A stretch of DNA of 12,058 bases from an uncultured cyanobacterium. GTDB taxonomy: Bacteria; Cyanobacteriota; Cyanobacteriia; Pseudanabaenales; Pseudanabaenaceae. Position 1 is the first letter of the stretch; each line of letters starts with the position of its first letter. The stretch spans positions 1 through 12,058 of the forward strand of contig CAIJEA010000512.1 of NCBI GenBank assembly GCA_903819605.1, written 5' to 3'. Below, one piece after another: positions 1 through 7,814 of this stretch. A model generated the notes under the pieces. The model saw only the letters and a list, made by a program, of their open reading frames with translations. It was not told the origin of the DNA and searched no databases. The position numbers and the translations under genes were made by a program.

Positions 1-20
1 GTGCAAAATAAATTACCCAA

Positions 21-61
21 GCCCGTAAAGTTTCGCCCCGCAGGGGCGAAACTTTACGGGC
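21..61. repeat. Perfect 19-bp-arm palindrome, 3-nt loop
   Basis: Arms 21-39 and 43-61 are exact reverse complements around the loop GCA, with a GC-rich tip (CGCCCC/GGGGCG). A second, imperfect complementarity (TAAATTAC at 9-16, GTAATTAA at 70-77) extends it outward. No run of T follows on either strand, so it is not a textbook terminator. It may close a gene lying left of the window or be a copy of a dispersed palindromic repeat. Confidence 0.85.
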
Positions 62-401
62 GTGGATGTGTAATTAATTATGCCTAGCTACTTATAAGGC
101 TAATTTCATACAAAAATCGTCAAGGTCGAGTTAATTCTTACTGAGGAACTTGATTATCACGAAAGTATGCTACTTATTGATTCTTAATTAAGATTGATCA
201 TAGAAATTTTTACTATCCAACGTATCAATAAATTCAAAATTGATTTCATAATCTAGAATAGATTCTAAATTTGTTAAAATCACGCTTTATAATGTTGTAT
301 CTAAAGCTGTATTTTCAAGCAAAGGGTATAGCTAATAAAGTTGCGATATAGAACAAAAGTGCCTAGCGGTGCAGCCTGAAAATAATGCTGAGGATTGATT
401 T
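62..401 (+). promoter_or_regulatory. Leader region of the giant pentapeptide protein gene
   Basis: This 340-bp AT-rich stretch has no credible ORF. A perfect -10 hexamer TATAAT lies at 288-293, but no good -35 is seen 16-18 bp before it, so a transcript starting near 300 with a leader of about 100 nt is only a candidate. A Shine-Dalgarno GAGGA at 390-394 sits 7 nt before the ATG at 402 and supports that start. Nothing else recognisable was found here. Confidence 0.4.
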
Positions 402-3400
402 ATGGCTTCTAACAAAAATAGCCCCCAAAAAGGTCAAGGCGCTGACGATCCAGACAGAAAGCAACAAACGCCGTCTGATGCCGCTGACGTTGATTGGATG
501 ATTATATCCGACATTAGTACGCGAATTGGCTTACCTTCACAACCAAAACAAGAAGTGAAAGAAGATCCTAAGCAATTTTCAAGTCCCTCATCCTCACAAG
601 CATTTTCTCAGCAAGCCATAGATGATGTTGAAGATATAGAATGGTTGCGATCGCTAGGTCTAGATGAAGAAATTGAGCGATCGCCTTCTCAAAAAAACAC
701 GTCAAATAGTCAGAATAGTAATGTAGATAATATTGATTGGCTAATTGTTACAGATCTTAAGACGAGAATGGATGATTCGGATGACAAGTCGAAGACTCAT
801 CCTACATCTCAAGATATAGGCCAATTTAATACAACTCTTCAGTCACCTTTGCAGTCTGATAACTTAGATAATATTTTTGACGACGATCTGGGCTTAGATG
901 GTCTGGATTTTTTGGAGAATTCTGATTTTTCCGATCTAGATTCTTTAGAATTCACTAATACTTCAGGCGATCTCATCCTTAATGAATTGCAAGATGAAAT
1001 TGATATTACTGAAGGCCGAATTAGAGAATTAACTGGCTCTCTTAGTGATGAGCACCATTCAGGTGACGCTACGCATGATATTGATTTAGACGCTATTTTA
1101 GGAGTTGCTGAGGATATTAGTAATTCATTTACTGAACAGCCTAGTTTAGAAATAATAGATGAGTCTGTTGACAGCCCATTTCAAACTACTCAAACTCCCA
1201 ATTTCGGCTATACTGAAAATGAAGATTACGATCCAAATGTAGACATCATCGCCGAACAACTGCCTGTATCTACTTATCAAGAGGATCTACAGGATGATTT
1301 CTTTAATGAGAACTTGGAATTATCTGAAGAATTTCAAGCTGACTCAGAATTTCAAGACACATTTCAAGCAGCTCAAGATGTATTTGCCAGTGAAAAAATC
1401 AATGATCTGGTAGAAGGATTTGATAACGAACTAAATGATGAATTTGGGACATTACAACCATTGGATTCATTAGATTCAAGTGCGCCTAGCGATGAAATTT
1501 GGGCAAGTAATTTGCCGAGCATTGAGTCCGAAGTTAGTGATACATCAAATGATGATGCATTTGCTAGCAATTGGGAACAGATGAATGAAAGTGCTATTGA
1601 TGATGCAGTTTGGGACAGTCCCTCTAGCAACTTTCCTGAAGTTTCTTCTACATCAATTGAAAATGCTTTTGGTACATTAGACGATTGGGCGATCGCACCG
1701 CAAACAGAAGCGTTGGCATTGGAGAATAGTGCAAGTTTCGATTTTCATAGTGGTGAAATCATTGAGCAATCCTATGAAGCGGAATTTAATTCGTTAGAAT
1801 CTGAACAAGCATTTGAGTACATAGCTAATGAGCTTGAAGATAAAGTTACTAATGACATAGAATGGAGCTCAGAGTCAGAAGCTTTATCAATTGCCGATGC
1901 TGAACCTGATAATAATGAAGCTTGGAGTGCAAATTTAGAAATAGCCAATACTCCAGACGGCACTCTAGAAGCAGAAATAGAAATAATTGCTGATGCTGAT
2001 ATTAGTTCTGGAATAGCTGATGATTTGCAGTGGAATCCAGAAGGAGAAGTTGAAAGATTTGTTGATGCAGAAACTGGTGAAGAAGCAGACTGGAGTGCAG
2101 GTCTAGAGGCTGAAATTGGTAATGAAGCAGAATGGAACTTAGAGCCAGAATATGAAGTTAGCATTGAATCGGAAATTGCTGGTGAAGCCGATTGGAATGT
2201 AGGATTAGAGGATGAAATTGCTGAAACTCAAAACTCAGAATGGCATGAGGAACTAGTTGAGTCAGAATATCAAATTGACGTACCATTAAAAATCACTAAT
2301 GAATTTTTAGATATTAGTGAAAGTAATTTGCTAGAAGAATCTCTCCATGAGAACTTTAACTTTATCGACAATCTTGATGACAATGATTGGACGATCGCTG
2401 ACATCCCAATTAATGAGATTGTCGAACCAAATTCTGTGAATTTTGAGGAATCTCAAGCCCATGATAGTCTTAAAGATATATCCAATAATTTAGGTGTATT
2501 TGAGCAGAGTGTAGAACAGTCGCAATCATCGGAATGGGAAAACTTTGACGAGTCTATTGCTGAGCAAATGACTGACTCGGATTTTGCTGATACATTTTCC
2601 AAGTATGCAGTTAAGATACCTCCCTCGGCTTTAGACAGTCAAACTCCATTCAGTGAGGAGACAAATGGATCTGAAGTACCTATGACTGATTCATTTGATG
2701 ACTTAGAGGGGATTATTGATGAGAACTTTGATTTAGCATCTTTTAATGAAGATAGTTCTTTGGAAGTGCCTTTAATTAATTCTAGTAGTAAAAATTTTAC
2801 TACTTCACTTACTCCTAGCCGTGTTGAGCCTGTCCCACCAACTCATACCTTGGCATCAGAGTTTACTGCACCACAGTTACCTAAGCCCAATCCCACAAAT
2901 AGCCCTATTCAGCCAATCGATCATTTTGAGGATGCGTTGGCAAATGAGTTGCTCAATGATAGCTTCGCTCTAGAAGAAGATTTTATTGAAGCAGCTCTTG
3001 TCAATGATTTGCTAAATGGATCTGCATCCGAATCGGACTCATTAAATAAAAATGTTTCCGATCGAGAGGTATCTTTTCACCCATCTCAAAATTTATCATC
3101 ATCTTCACAGTTTGATATGGATACAAATGAGCGCGATTTTTTAGATGATTTTGATTTAGATGCTCATATAACTGGCGAGCATTTCGATTCTGCCTTTTCA
3201 TCTTCAGCAATCTCGACTGGTCTGACTCCTCCATCTCCTTCGATCTATCCTATCATTTCTTCTGTTACTCAACCAGAACCAACTTCTCCATCTATTAATA
3301 ACCCACCACCACCACCACCTTTTTTACCGCCTTTACCGCCCAAACGCAATTCTAGTCCGAAAGCCTCTAATTCTCCTTCAGTCCCCAATGTTACAGATCA

Positions 3401-4898
3401 TCCGCAATCTAAAAATAGAATTACAGAAGACGACTTTGATAGCTTTCATGTTCAGTCAGCTCAAAGTAAAAATCGTAAGCCAATGAATTCGATTGATGAG
3501 AGTTGGTCAGAACTATTAGATGCGGATACCGTTCTCTCAGGCGTATTGAAACCGCCAATGGACTCGCCATACTTGGATACAAATAGTGCCATGCCTCCCA
3601 AAATAGGTGTTAGTACGGGAGGTGCAAGTGCAGGAAGAATCTCACAAGCAGGTAGAGAAAGACCTATTGGTCAAAGTGCACCTAAGCGAAAAGAAACTGG
3701 ATTGCCTGATTTTAACGATCTTGGTTTAGAAATCCATGATGATAATACTGATTGGTCAGGTTTGCTTGACAGTGGCGATCTATCTGATAGCATTACTTCG
3801 ATTAGTACTCAAATGTCTTCTCGCGGAAGAAACGGTGCAATGCAATCTCCTCGAACGGACATGTCGGGGGTGAGTGAAACAAGGCAAATACCACGCGATC
3901 GCCGCAAACCAATGCCAAGTTTTGGTGATGCTACTCAAGCCCGTATGGCTGCCACTCCCGATCAAATGGATTTTAATCGATTTACTGAGGATAACTATGG
4001 TTCCTATGGCAATGAACCATCACCATCTCCTGCCTCCCCAGTCCCTCCTAAAAAGCCAAAGCTGACTATGCCTAATGTCAGCTTAGAGTCATTGTGGCAA
4101 AATTATCTAAAAATTCCTGTGATTGGATTAGGCGTGGTTGGGGGAGTTTTCTTGCTCTATACCTTACTAAGTAGACCAATATTTGACTTAGGTTTAAGGT
4201 GGGGTTTATTTAAAGATGCAAGTGGAAAAGACTTCACAAATGCAGATTTCAAGGGAGCAAAACTAGACAACGTTGATTTCAGCAAAGCTATCCTTACTGG
4301 CGCAAAGATGCAAGATGCTAGCCTTATTGGTGCAAATTTCCAAGATGCAAATATAGATGGTGTTAACTTTGCTAATGCCAACCTGAGTAGAGCGAGATTG
4401 ATCAAAGCTAGTGTAATTTGGGCCGAGTTTGGTAAAGCGCAAATGAATCTTGTCGATCTTGCGGGCGCAGATTTGACGCATTCTAACTTTGCTAATGCCA
4501 AAATGGAAGGAGTTAACTTAAAGGGTTCTAAGATAGGTGCTCAAGGGACTGAAAAAGCGACAATATTCAGTTCAACTATGTTGCTATCTTGGCAGATAGT
4601 TAATGAGCCCAAGGAAGGTCGGAACTTAGCTGAGCAAAATCTTTCGGCATTAAATCTGAGCTTTACAAGTCTCAAACGAGCTAATATGTCTAATGCTAAG
4701 CTCAATTATACCGATCTCACAGGTACTGACCTGAGTGGGGCGAATTTATCTGGAGGTCAGCTAAATGGAGCTAATTTGAGTGGGGCAAAATTAACTGGGA
4801 TTAATTTAACTGGTGTTGAATTCGATCAAACTAAACTCCCAAAAACAGATGAAGAAACGGTTTGTCCAAATGGGAAAAAAGGTCCTTGTAAGTTTTAA
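402..4898 (+). CDS. Giant acidic, Trp-motif, single-span membrane protein with C-terminal pentapeptide repeats
   Basis: The 1498-residue product has three parts. Residues 1-1230 are rich in D, E, S and N, very poor in K and R over most of their length, contain no recognisable enzyme domain and are probably disordered. They hold 18 Trp residues, 12 directly preceded by D or E, and a proline cluster at 968-982. Residues about 1238-1258 form one hydrophobic span preceded by the basic PKKPK. Residues 1277-1378 and 1408-1480 are pentapeptide repeats of the A(D/N)LXX type, predicting a right-handed quadrilateral beta-helix interrupted once. The tail has two Cys (1488, 1496). Basic residues before the span suggest the acidic part is cytoplasmic and the helix periplasmic or lumenal. 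Pentapeptide membrane proteins are common in cyanobacteria, but I do not recognise this architecture as a named protein. A scaffold or adaptor role is inference. The start is supported by GAGGA 7 nt upstream. Confidence 0.9.
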   Translation: MASNKNSPQKGQGADDPDRKQQTPSDAADVDWMIISDISTRIGLPSQPKQEVKEDPKQFSSPSSSQAFSQQAIDDVEDIEWLRSLGLDEEIERSPSQKNTSNSQNSNVDNIDWLIVTDLKTRMDDSDDKSKTHPTSQDIGQFNTTLQSPLQSDNLDNIFDDDLGLDGLDFLENSDFSDLDSLEFTNTSGDLILNELQDEIDITEGRIRELTGSLSDEHHSGDATHDIDLDAILGVAEDISNSFTEQPSLEIIDESVDSPFQTTQTPNFGYTENEDYDPNVDIIAEQLPVSTYQEDLQDDFFNENLELSEEFQADSEFQDTFQAAQDVFASEKINDLVEGFDNELNDEFGTLQPLDSLDSSAPSDEIWASNLPSIESEVSDTSNDDAFASNWEQMNESAIDDAVWDSPSSNFPEVSSTSIENAFGTLDDWAIAPQTEALALENSASFDFHSGEIIEQSYEAEFNSLESEQAFEYIANELEDKVTNDIEWSSESEALSIADAEPDNNEAWSANLEIANTPDGTLEAEIEIIADADISSGIADDLQWNPEGEVERFVDAETGEEADWSAGLEAEIGNEAEWNLEPEYEVSIESEIAGEADWNVGLEDEIAETQNSEWHEELVESEYQIDVPLKITNEFLDISESNLLEESLHENFNFIDNLDDNDWTIADIPINEIVEPNSVNFEESQAHDSLKDISNNLGVFEQSVEQSQSSEWENFDESIAEQMTDSDFADTFSKYAVKIPPSALDSQTPFSEETNGSEVPMTDSFDDLEGIIDENFDLASFNEDSSLEVPLINSSSKNFTTSLTPSRVEPVPPTHTLASEFTAPQLPKPNPTNSPIQPIDHFEDALANELLNDSFALEEDFIEAALVNDLLNGSASESDSLNKNVSDREVSFHPSQNLSSSSQFDMDTNERDFLDDFDLDAHITGEHFDSAFSSSAISTGLTPPSPSIYPIISSVTQPEPTSPSINNPPPPPPFLPPLPPKRNSSPKASNSPSVPNVTDHPQSKNRITEDDFDSFHVQSAQSKNRKPMNSIDESWSELLDADTVLSGVLKPPMDSPYLDTNSAMPPKIGVSTGGASAGRISQAGRERPIGQSAPKRKETGLPDFNDLGLEIHDDNTDWSGLLDSGDLSDSITSISTQMSSRGRNGAMQSPRTDMSGVSETRQIPRDRRKPMPSFGDATQARMAATPDQMDFNRFTEDNYGSYGNEPSPSPASPVPPKKPKLTMPNVSLESLWQNYLKIPVIGLGVVGGVFLLYTLLSRPIFDLGLRWGLFKDASGKDFTNADFKGAKLDNVDFSKAILTGAKMQDASLIGANFQDANIDGVNFANANLSRARLIKASVIWAEFGKAQMNLVDLAGADLTHSNFANAKMEGVNLKGSKIGAQGTEKATIFSSTMLLSWQIVNEPKEGRNLAEQNLSALNLSFTSLKRANMSNAKLNYTDLTGTDLSGANLSGGQLNGANLSGAKLTGINLTGVEFDQTKLPKTDEETVCPNGKKGPCKF
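2082..2219 (+). repeat. Imperfect in-frame repeat, 34-residue period
   Basis: Within the acidic region, residues 561-572 (EADWSAGLEAEI) recur at 595-606 (EADWNVGLEDEI), a spacing of 34 residues or 102 bp. A related EAEW lies between them and an SEW shortly after. The copies differ at DNA level, so the duplication is not recent. It is the clearest internal repeat in this protein. Confidence 0.7.
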
Positions 4899-4961
4899 AA
4901 TCAAAGCAAGAAATGGCGCGAAGTATCATCCCTTCCTTAGATTTTAAAGTCTTGTTTATTC

Positions 4962-5026
4962 TCTTCCCAGTTAATAATTAGTAGTGCGGGGTAAAGCCCC
5001 GCACTACTAATTATTAACTGGGAAGA
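4962..5026. repeat. Perfect 30-bp-arm palindrome, 5-nt loop
   Basis: Arms 4962-4991 and 4997-5026 are exact reverse complements around TAAAG. The tip GTGCGGGG/CCCCGCAC is GC-rich and the outer arms are AT-rich. The right arm ends 4 nt before the ATG at 5031, so the only Shine-Dalgarno-like bases of the next gene (GGGAAG, 5020-5025) lie inside the stem. No T run follows on either strand, so a simple intrinsic terminator is doubtful. It resembles a dispersed palindromic element inserted between genes. Confidence 0.9.
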
Positions 5027-5030
5027 AAGT

Positions 5031-5438
5031 ATGAACTACGCTGTGGTATATGACGGTAATTGCAATCTTTGTGCTAATTTTGTTAGCCTTTTAGAAAAGC
5101 TAGATTGCGGTCGGCAGTTTTGCTATATACCTATGCAAGACGAAGAGACATTGCAGCAATTTAATGTTAATCCTGACGATTGTGAAATGGGGATGATTTT
5201 AATCGATCGCACCGATTTGACTCAAAGATGGCAAGGTAGCGAGGCGGCTGAGGAAATTACAAGGTTATTGCCAATAGGTGATGCGTTGATTGCAGCCTAT
5301 AGGTCAGTTTCTCCACTTAAAGCTTTGGGAGACTCGACCTATATCAAGATTCGAGATAATCGCTATAAATTATTTGGTAAACGCGATCGCACCTACCATA
5401 CTGCTTATCCATTTGGCTGTGCCGCTGGAAAGTTGTAG
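5031..5438 (+). CDS. DCC-family (DUF393) thiol-disulfide oxidoreductase-like protein
   Basis: The 135-residue protein opens with a beta strand followed by YDGNCNLC, the DxxCxxC signature (D9, C12, C15) that defines the DCC/DUF393 family. The strand, CxxC and helix order resembles the thioredoxin fold. The length is normal for the family, and the later YPFGC and RDRTYHTAY segments are also in keeping. Members are predicted thiol-disulfide oxidoreductases, probably cytoplasmic since no signal peptide is seen; substrates are unknown. It lies 132 bp after the pentapeptide gene across a large palindrome, and 64 bp before the epimerase start. The ATG at 5031 is the natural start, because the family motif begins only a few residues in. 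Confidence 0.85.
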   Translation: MNYAVVYDGNCNLCANFVSLLEKLDCGRQFCYIPMQDEETLQQFNVNPDDCEMGMILIDRTDLTQRWQGSEAAEEITRLLPIGDALIAAYRSVSPLKALGDSTYIKIRDNRYKLFGKRDRTYHTAYPFGCAAGKL

Positions 5439-5462
5439 CGATACTAAGTGCCTTCTCTACTT

Positions 5463-5473
5463 TGCTATATAAT
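5463..5473 (+). promoter_or_regulatory. Candidate -10 promoter for the epimerase gene
   Basis: TATAAT at 5468-5473 is a perfect -10 hexamer, preceded by TGC at 5463-5465. No good -35 is visible at 16-18 bp. Transcription from here would begin near 5480, which excludes the TTG at 5479 as a start and leaves a leader of about 23 nt before the GTG at 5503. Confidence 0.4.
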
Positions 5474-5502
5474 CATTTTTGCAATGTTACTGGGCAAAGT
5501 TT

Positions 5503-6372
5503 GTGTATAAAGTTTCTTCTCAGCAAAAGCAATACGAGACCTATATCTTGTCTGATGACAGTACAGGTTCTCAAATAGAAGTTGTGCCTGAACGTGGTGG
5601 TATTGTCACAAGTTGGCGCATTAACGATCAAGAAGTTTTCTACCTTGATGCTGAACGCTTTACCCATCCAGATTTGAGTGTGAGAGGTGGCAATCCGATT
5701 CTATTCCCTCTCTGTGGCAATTTACCTAATGACGCTTACAATGTGAATGGAACGGATTATAAAATCAAACAGCATGGCTTTGCCCGTGAGTTGCCTTGGA
5801 CAGCCACATCACAGAGTGATGAGGGTGGAGCAAGCCTCACCGTTGAGCTAGGTAGCAACGAACAAACTAAAATTGTGTATCCCTTTGACTTCCATTTAGC
5901 TTTTACTTATACATTGCGTGGTAACACTTTAGAGATTCGTCAAGAATATAAAAATCTCTCTTCTACACCGATGCCGTTCTCTTCAGGCTTCCATCCCTAT
6001 TTTCTCTGCGGCGACAAAAATCAGATCGAAGTAAGTATTCCTTCTGTACGCTACGAGGATAATCGGACTAAAGAGAGTTTTAATTTTGATGGTAAGTTTA
6101 ACTTCGATCAAGATGAGATTGACTCAGTATTTGGTAAGCTCTCCAGTCGCTCGACTTCAGTAACTGACAACGATCGCAAACTGAAAATCGCGATTAATTA
6201 CGATAATTTTTATACCTATCTAGTATTTTGGACAGTTAAAGGTAAAGACTTCTATTGTCTAGAGCCTTGGAGCGCAACTCGTAATGCTCTCAATACTAAA
6301 GAGTATCTAACTGTTCTTGAGCCTAATGCTAGCTGTACCGCCACAGTAAGTATTACTGCAAGCTTTTTCTAA
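5503..6372 (+). CDS. Aldose 1-epimerase (galactose mutarotase-like) family protein
   Basis: The product of 289 residues (from GTG 5503) has the family's active-site landmarks in order: HGFAR with H91, GFHPYF with H164, and LEPW with E254, matching the two His and one Glu of galactose mutarotase-type enzymes. The early ERGG motif and RGGNPILFPLCG segment are also typical of this group. It would interconvert the alpha and beta anomers of an aldose or sugar phosphate in the cytoplasm; whether the substrate is free hexose or hexose 6-phosphate cannot be read from the sequence. The frame is open to a TTG at 5479, but the residues added there (QCYWAKF) do not look like the family, whereas MYKVSSQQKQYETY does. 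A -10 hexamer at 5468-5473 agrees with the later start. A stem-loop lies 30 bp after the stop. Confidence 0.88.
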   Translation: MYKVSSQQKQYETYILSDDSTGSQIEVVPERGGIVTSWRINDQEVFYLDAERFTHPDLSVRGGNPILFPLCGNLPNDAYNVNGTDYKIKQHGFARELPWTATSQSDEGGASLTVELGSNEQTKIVYPFDFHLAFTYTLRGNTLEIRQEYKNLSSTPMPFSSGFHPYFLCGDKNQIEVSIPSVRYEDNRTKESFNFDGKFNFDQDEIDSVFGKLSSRSTSVTDNDRKLKIAINYDNFYTYLVFWTVKGKDFYCLEPWSATRNALNTKEYLTVLEPNASCTATVSITASFF

Positions 6373-6401
6373 GGAGTTACAGTTCTAATAATGTCAACAT
6401 G

Positions 6402-6430
6402 AGGTGCGTTATTTGGAAATTAACGCACTT
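6402..6430 (+). terminator. Probable terminator after the epimerase gene
   Basis: GTGCGTTA (6404-6411) pairs with TAACGCAC (6421-6428) around a 9-nt loop, extended by a G·T and an A-T pair, and runs into TTTC on the + strand. It sits 30 bp after the epimerase stop, between convergent genes. The T tract is short, so the strength is uncertain. Confidence 0.6.
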
Positions 6431-6442
6431 TCGTAGAGTAAT

Positions 6443-6476
6443 GCGATCGCCTATCTTCTAAAAAGCTAGCGATCGC
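6443..6476. repeat. Pair of HIP1 octamers in the convergent intergenic region
   Basis: GCGATCGC occurs exactly at 6443-6450 and 6469-6476, 18 bp apart. A related GCGATCGG follows near 6518. HIP1 is the abundant cyanobacterial palindrome. The two copies could pair as an 8-bp stem. The rest of 6373-6566 holds nothing else recognisable. Confidence 0.8.
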
Positions 6477-6566
6477 TTGATAAAGTGTCGAAAAAATGAG
6501 CAGAATAACTTGGATTGCGATCGGCATTATCAGACCTTTTTGTCAGCTAATTAGGGATTAACCTTA

Positions 6567-7247
6567 TTATCCTTTCATCGTTGGTTTTCCTAATGATTTG
6601 AGTTTTTCATTTAAACTTTTCTTTCTCTCTGCAAGTCGATTGGGTTGAATAAATGCGAAATCAAACAAAGACTCAAGTACATCAAGAAGCCACTCAGCCT
6701 CTCCAGCCTCAACCTCTACAATCTCACCTGTATTAGTGTCTTTCAAAGGATGTGCCGCAAAATTACCAATATTCCTTATTGCATCTACTGCTTGAGATAA
6801 ATAAGATGGAACATCCTTTAAAGCAATAAATTTCTCAATCTCAGTTGCAAGACTACTATACTTTATTGTGAAATGCTCTCGAAGGATATCTTGTAATATG
6901 CGTCGGCTTAATGCAGCGCTTGCCTTGGCACTAATTGGTAAAACAGCAAAAGCTTCCAAAAAATCTTTTCGATACCTTTCAGGTACTTCAGTCTCTACTT
7001 TTCTATTTACTGATTTAGGATAGATAATTTCTTCAAGAGTAATATCTTCAAGGTAATTGTTCTCATAACGGGTTGTATATTCCACCTTATAATATCCCCT
7101 CTTGAATAACACGACTAAACCAGCGCATTCTGGGCAATGAGCATAAAACAATCCATATCCCATGCCAGTTTTCTCAACGTCTTTCTCTGCCCATACAGTT
7201 TTTCCAAATTCTAAACTTACACCAACACTACAATGTGGACATTTCAT
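6567..7247 (-). CDS. Zinc-ribbon plus DUF4145 domain protein
   Basis: The 226-residue protein starts with a CPHC...CPEC zinc ribbon (C3, C6, C38, C41). The C-terminal half carries the helical DUF4145 signature: SRRILQDILREH near residues 114-125, then AVDAIRNIGNFAAHP, then a helix ending near the LESLFDFAF segment. DUF4145 proteins have no firmly assigned biochemical role; the domain is found alone or attached to nucleases and restriction-type proteins, which fits an accessory or defence setting. It is the third gene of a - strand cassette, beginning 36 bp after the HTH gene stop, with GAAG just upstream of its ATG. It contains no CGATCG motif. The domain assignment is good; its function, and whether it works with the two genes before it, are unknown. 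Confidence 0.85.
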   Translation of the reverse strand: MKCPHCSVGVSLEFGKTVWAEKDVEKTGMGYGLFYAHCPECAGLVVLFKRGYYKVEYTTRYENNYLEDITLEEIIYPKSVNRKVETEVPERYRKDFLEAFAVLPISAKASAALSRRILQDILREHFTIKYSSLATEIEKFIALKDVPSYLSQAVDAIRNIGNFAAHPLKDTNTGEIVEVEAGEAEWLLDVLESLFDFAFIQPNRLAERKKSLNEKLKSLGKPTMKG

Positions 7248-7283
7248 AATTTAACTTCACATTTTAAAAAGAAATAATATTAC

Positions 7284-7811
7284 CTAAACAACCAAGTCTT
7301 TAATATTTGCTTGAAGCTCTGGTGCTATTTTTTGCCAACTACTAGCAACATTAAAATTCATATTGGTCCTAGCAACTTCTAATAATGAATCATCAATTGA
7401 ATAAGTTTTTTCGTCGCGCAACCAAATCAGAATATCTGCTAAATGCCAAATCGAAGGTGTACCCTCATAAACTGGCAAAGGGGATTTGGATTTATCTTTG
7501 ACAATGAGATTTCTAATATTTTGTCGAGAACATCCAAGTATCTTTGCAGCATCTGTCAAGCCAACAAAATCTGGTGTTGCTTCAATTAACTTTGCTTGGG
7601 GAATCACTGTCTTTACATCAGTGATAGCGCTAGAAATAGCCTCATAAGCTGATGAAGCATCACGTATAAAATTTAGCGCAATATAACCTTTCGCTCCAAC
7701 TCCAATTAAGGCATCATCACAACCATTTTCATATAGTTGCTCAACATAATCATTAGGTTCAAATTGTGAATTTGGGAGATTAAACTTTAAAGTAAATTCA
7801 TACTCGCTCAT
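7284..7811 (-). CDS. Helix-turn-helix DNA-binding protein, candidate antitoxin/autorepressor
   Basis: This 175-residue protein has two parts. Residues 1-80 alternate strand and helix (EFTLKFNLP, a helix near 20-30, ALIGVGAKGYIALNFI, a helix at 54-70, AKLIEA), suggesting a small ferredoxin-like or HicB-like alpha/beta domain. Residues 82-132 form a winged helix-turn-helix of the MerR/AlpA/excisionase kind: FVGLTDAAKILGCSRQNIRNLI, then a wing with PLPVYEGTPSIWHLADILIWL. It starts 3 bp after the stop of the small HicA-like gene, and its Shine-Dalgarno (AGAGGA on the - strand) lies within that gene's final Glu codons, indicating translational coupling. Toxin first, DNA-binding partner second is the HicAB order. 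An antitoxin and operon-repressor role is inferred from fold and arrangement; a lone transcription factor is the alternative. Confidence 0.75.
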   Translation of the reverse strand: MSEYEFTLKFNLPNSQFEPNDYVEQLYENGCDDALIGVGAKGYIALNFIRDASSAYEAISSAITDVKTVIPQAKLIEATPDFVGLTDAAKILGCSRQNIRNLIVKDKSKSPLPVYEGTPSIWHLADILIWLRDEKTYSIDDSLLEVARTNMNFNVASSWQKIAPELQANIKDLVV

Positions 7812-7814
7812 TAC

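Noticed and set aside
1373..2164. Antisense open frames inside the acidic protein gene
   Set aside because: They are shadows created by the Ser/Glu/Asp-rich codon use of the + strand gene; no ribosome-binding sites or recognisable domains.
4157..4501. Antisense frame with regular Leu/Ala/Pro pattern
   Set aside because: Its periodicity mirrors the pentapeptide repeats on the other strand, so it is not an independent gene.
4962..5026. Palindrome as a plain rho-independent terminator
   Set aside because: No T tract follows on either strand, and it abuts the next start codon; kept as a repeat with possible regulatory effect.
5479..5502. Upstream TTG start for the epimerase
   Set aside because: The added residues (QCYWAKF) are unlike the family, and a candidate -10 at 5468-5473 would place the transcript start at or after this codon.
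5473..5667. Small - strand frame overlapping the epimerase start
   Set aside because: It lies almost wholly in a well-supported gene and shows no domain or upstream signal.
6443..6476. HIP1 pair as a terminator stem-loop
   Set aside because: The 8-bp pairing follows simply from HIP1 being self-complementary, with an 18-nt loop and no T tract.
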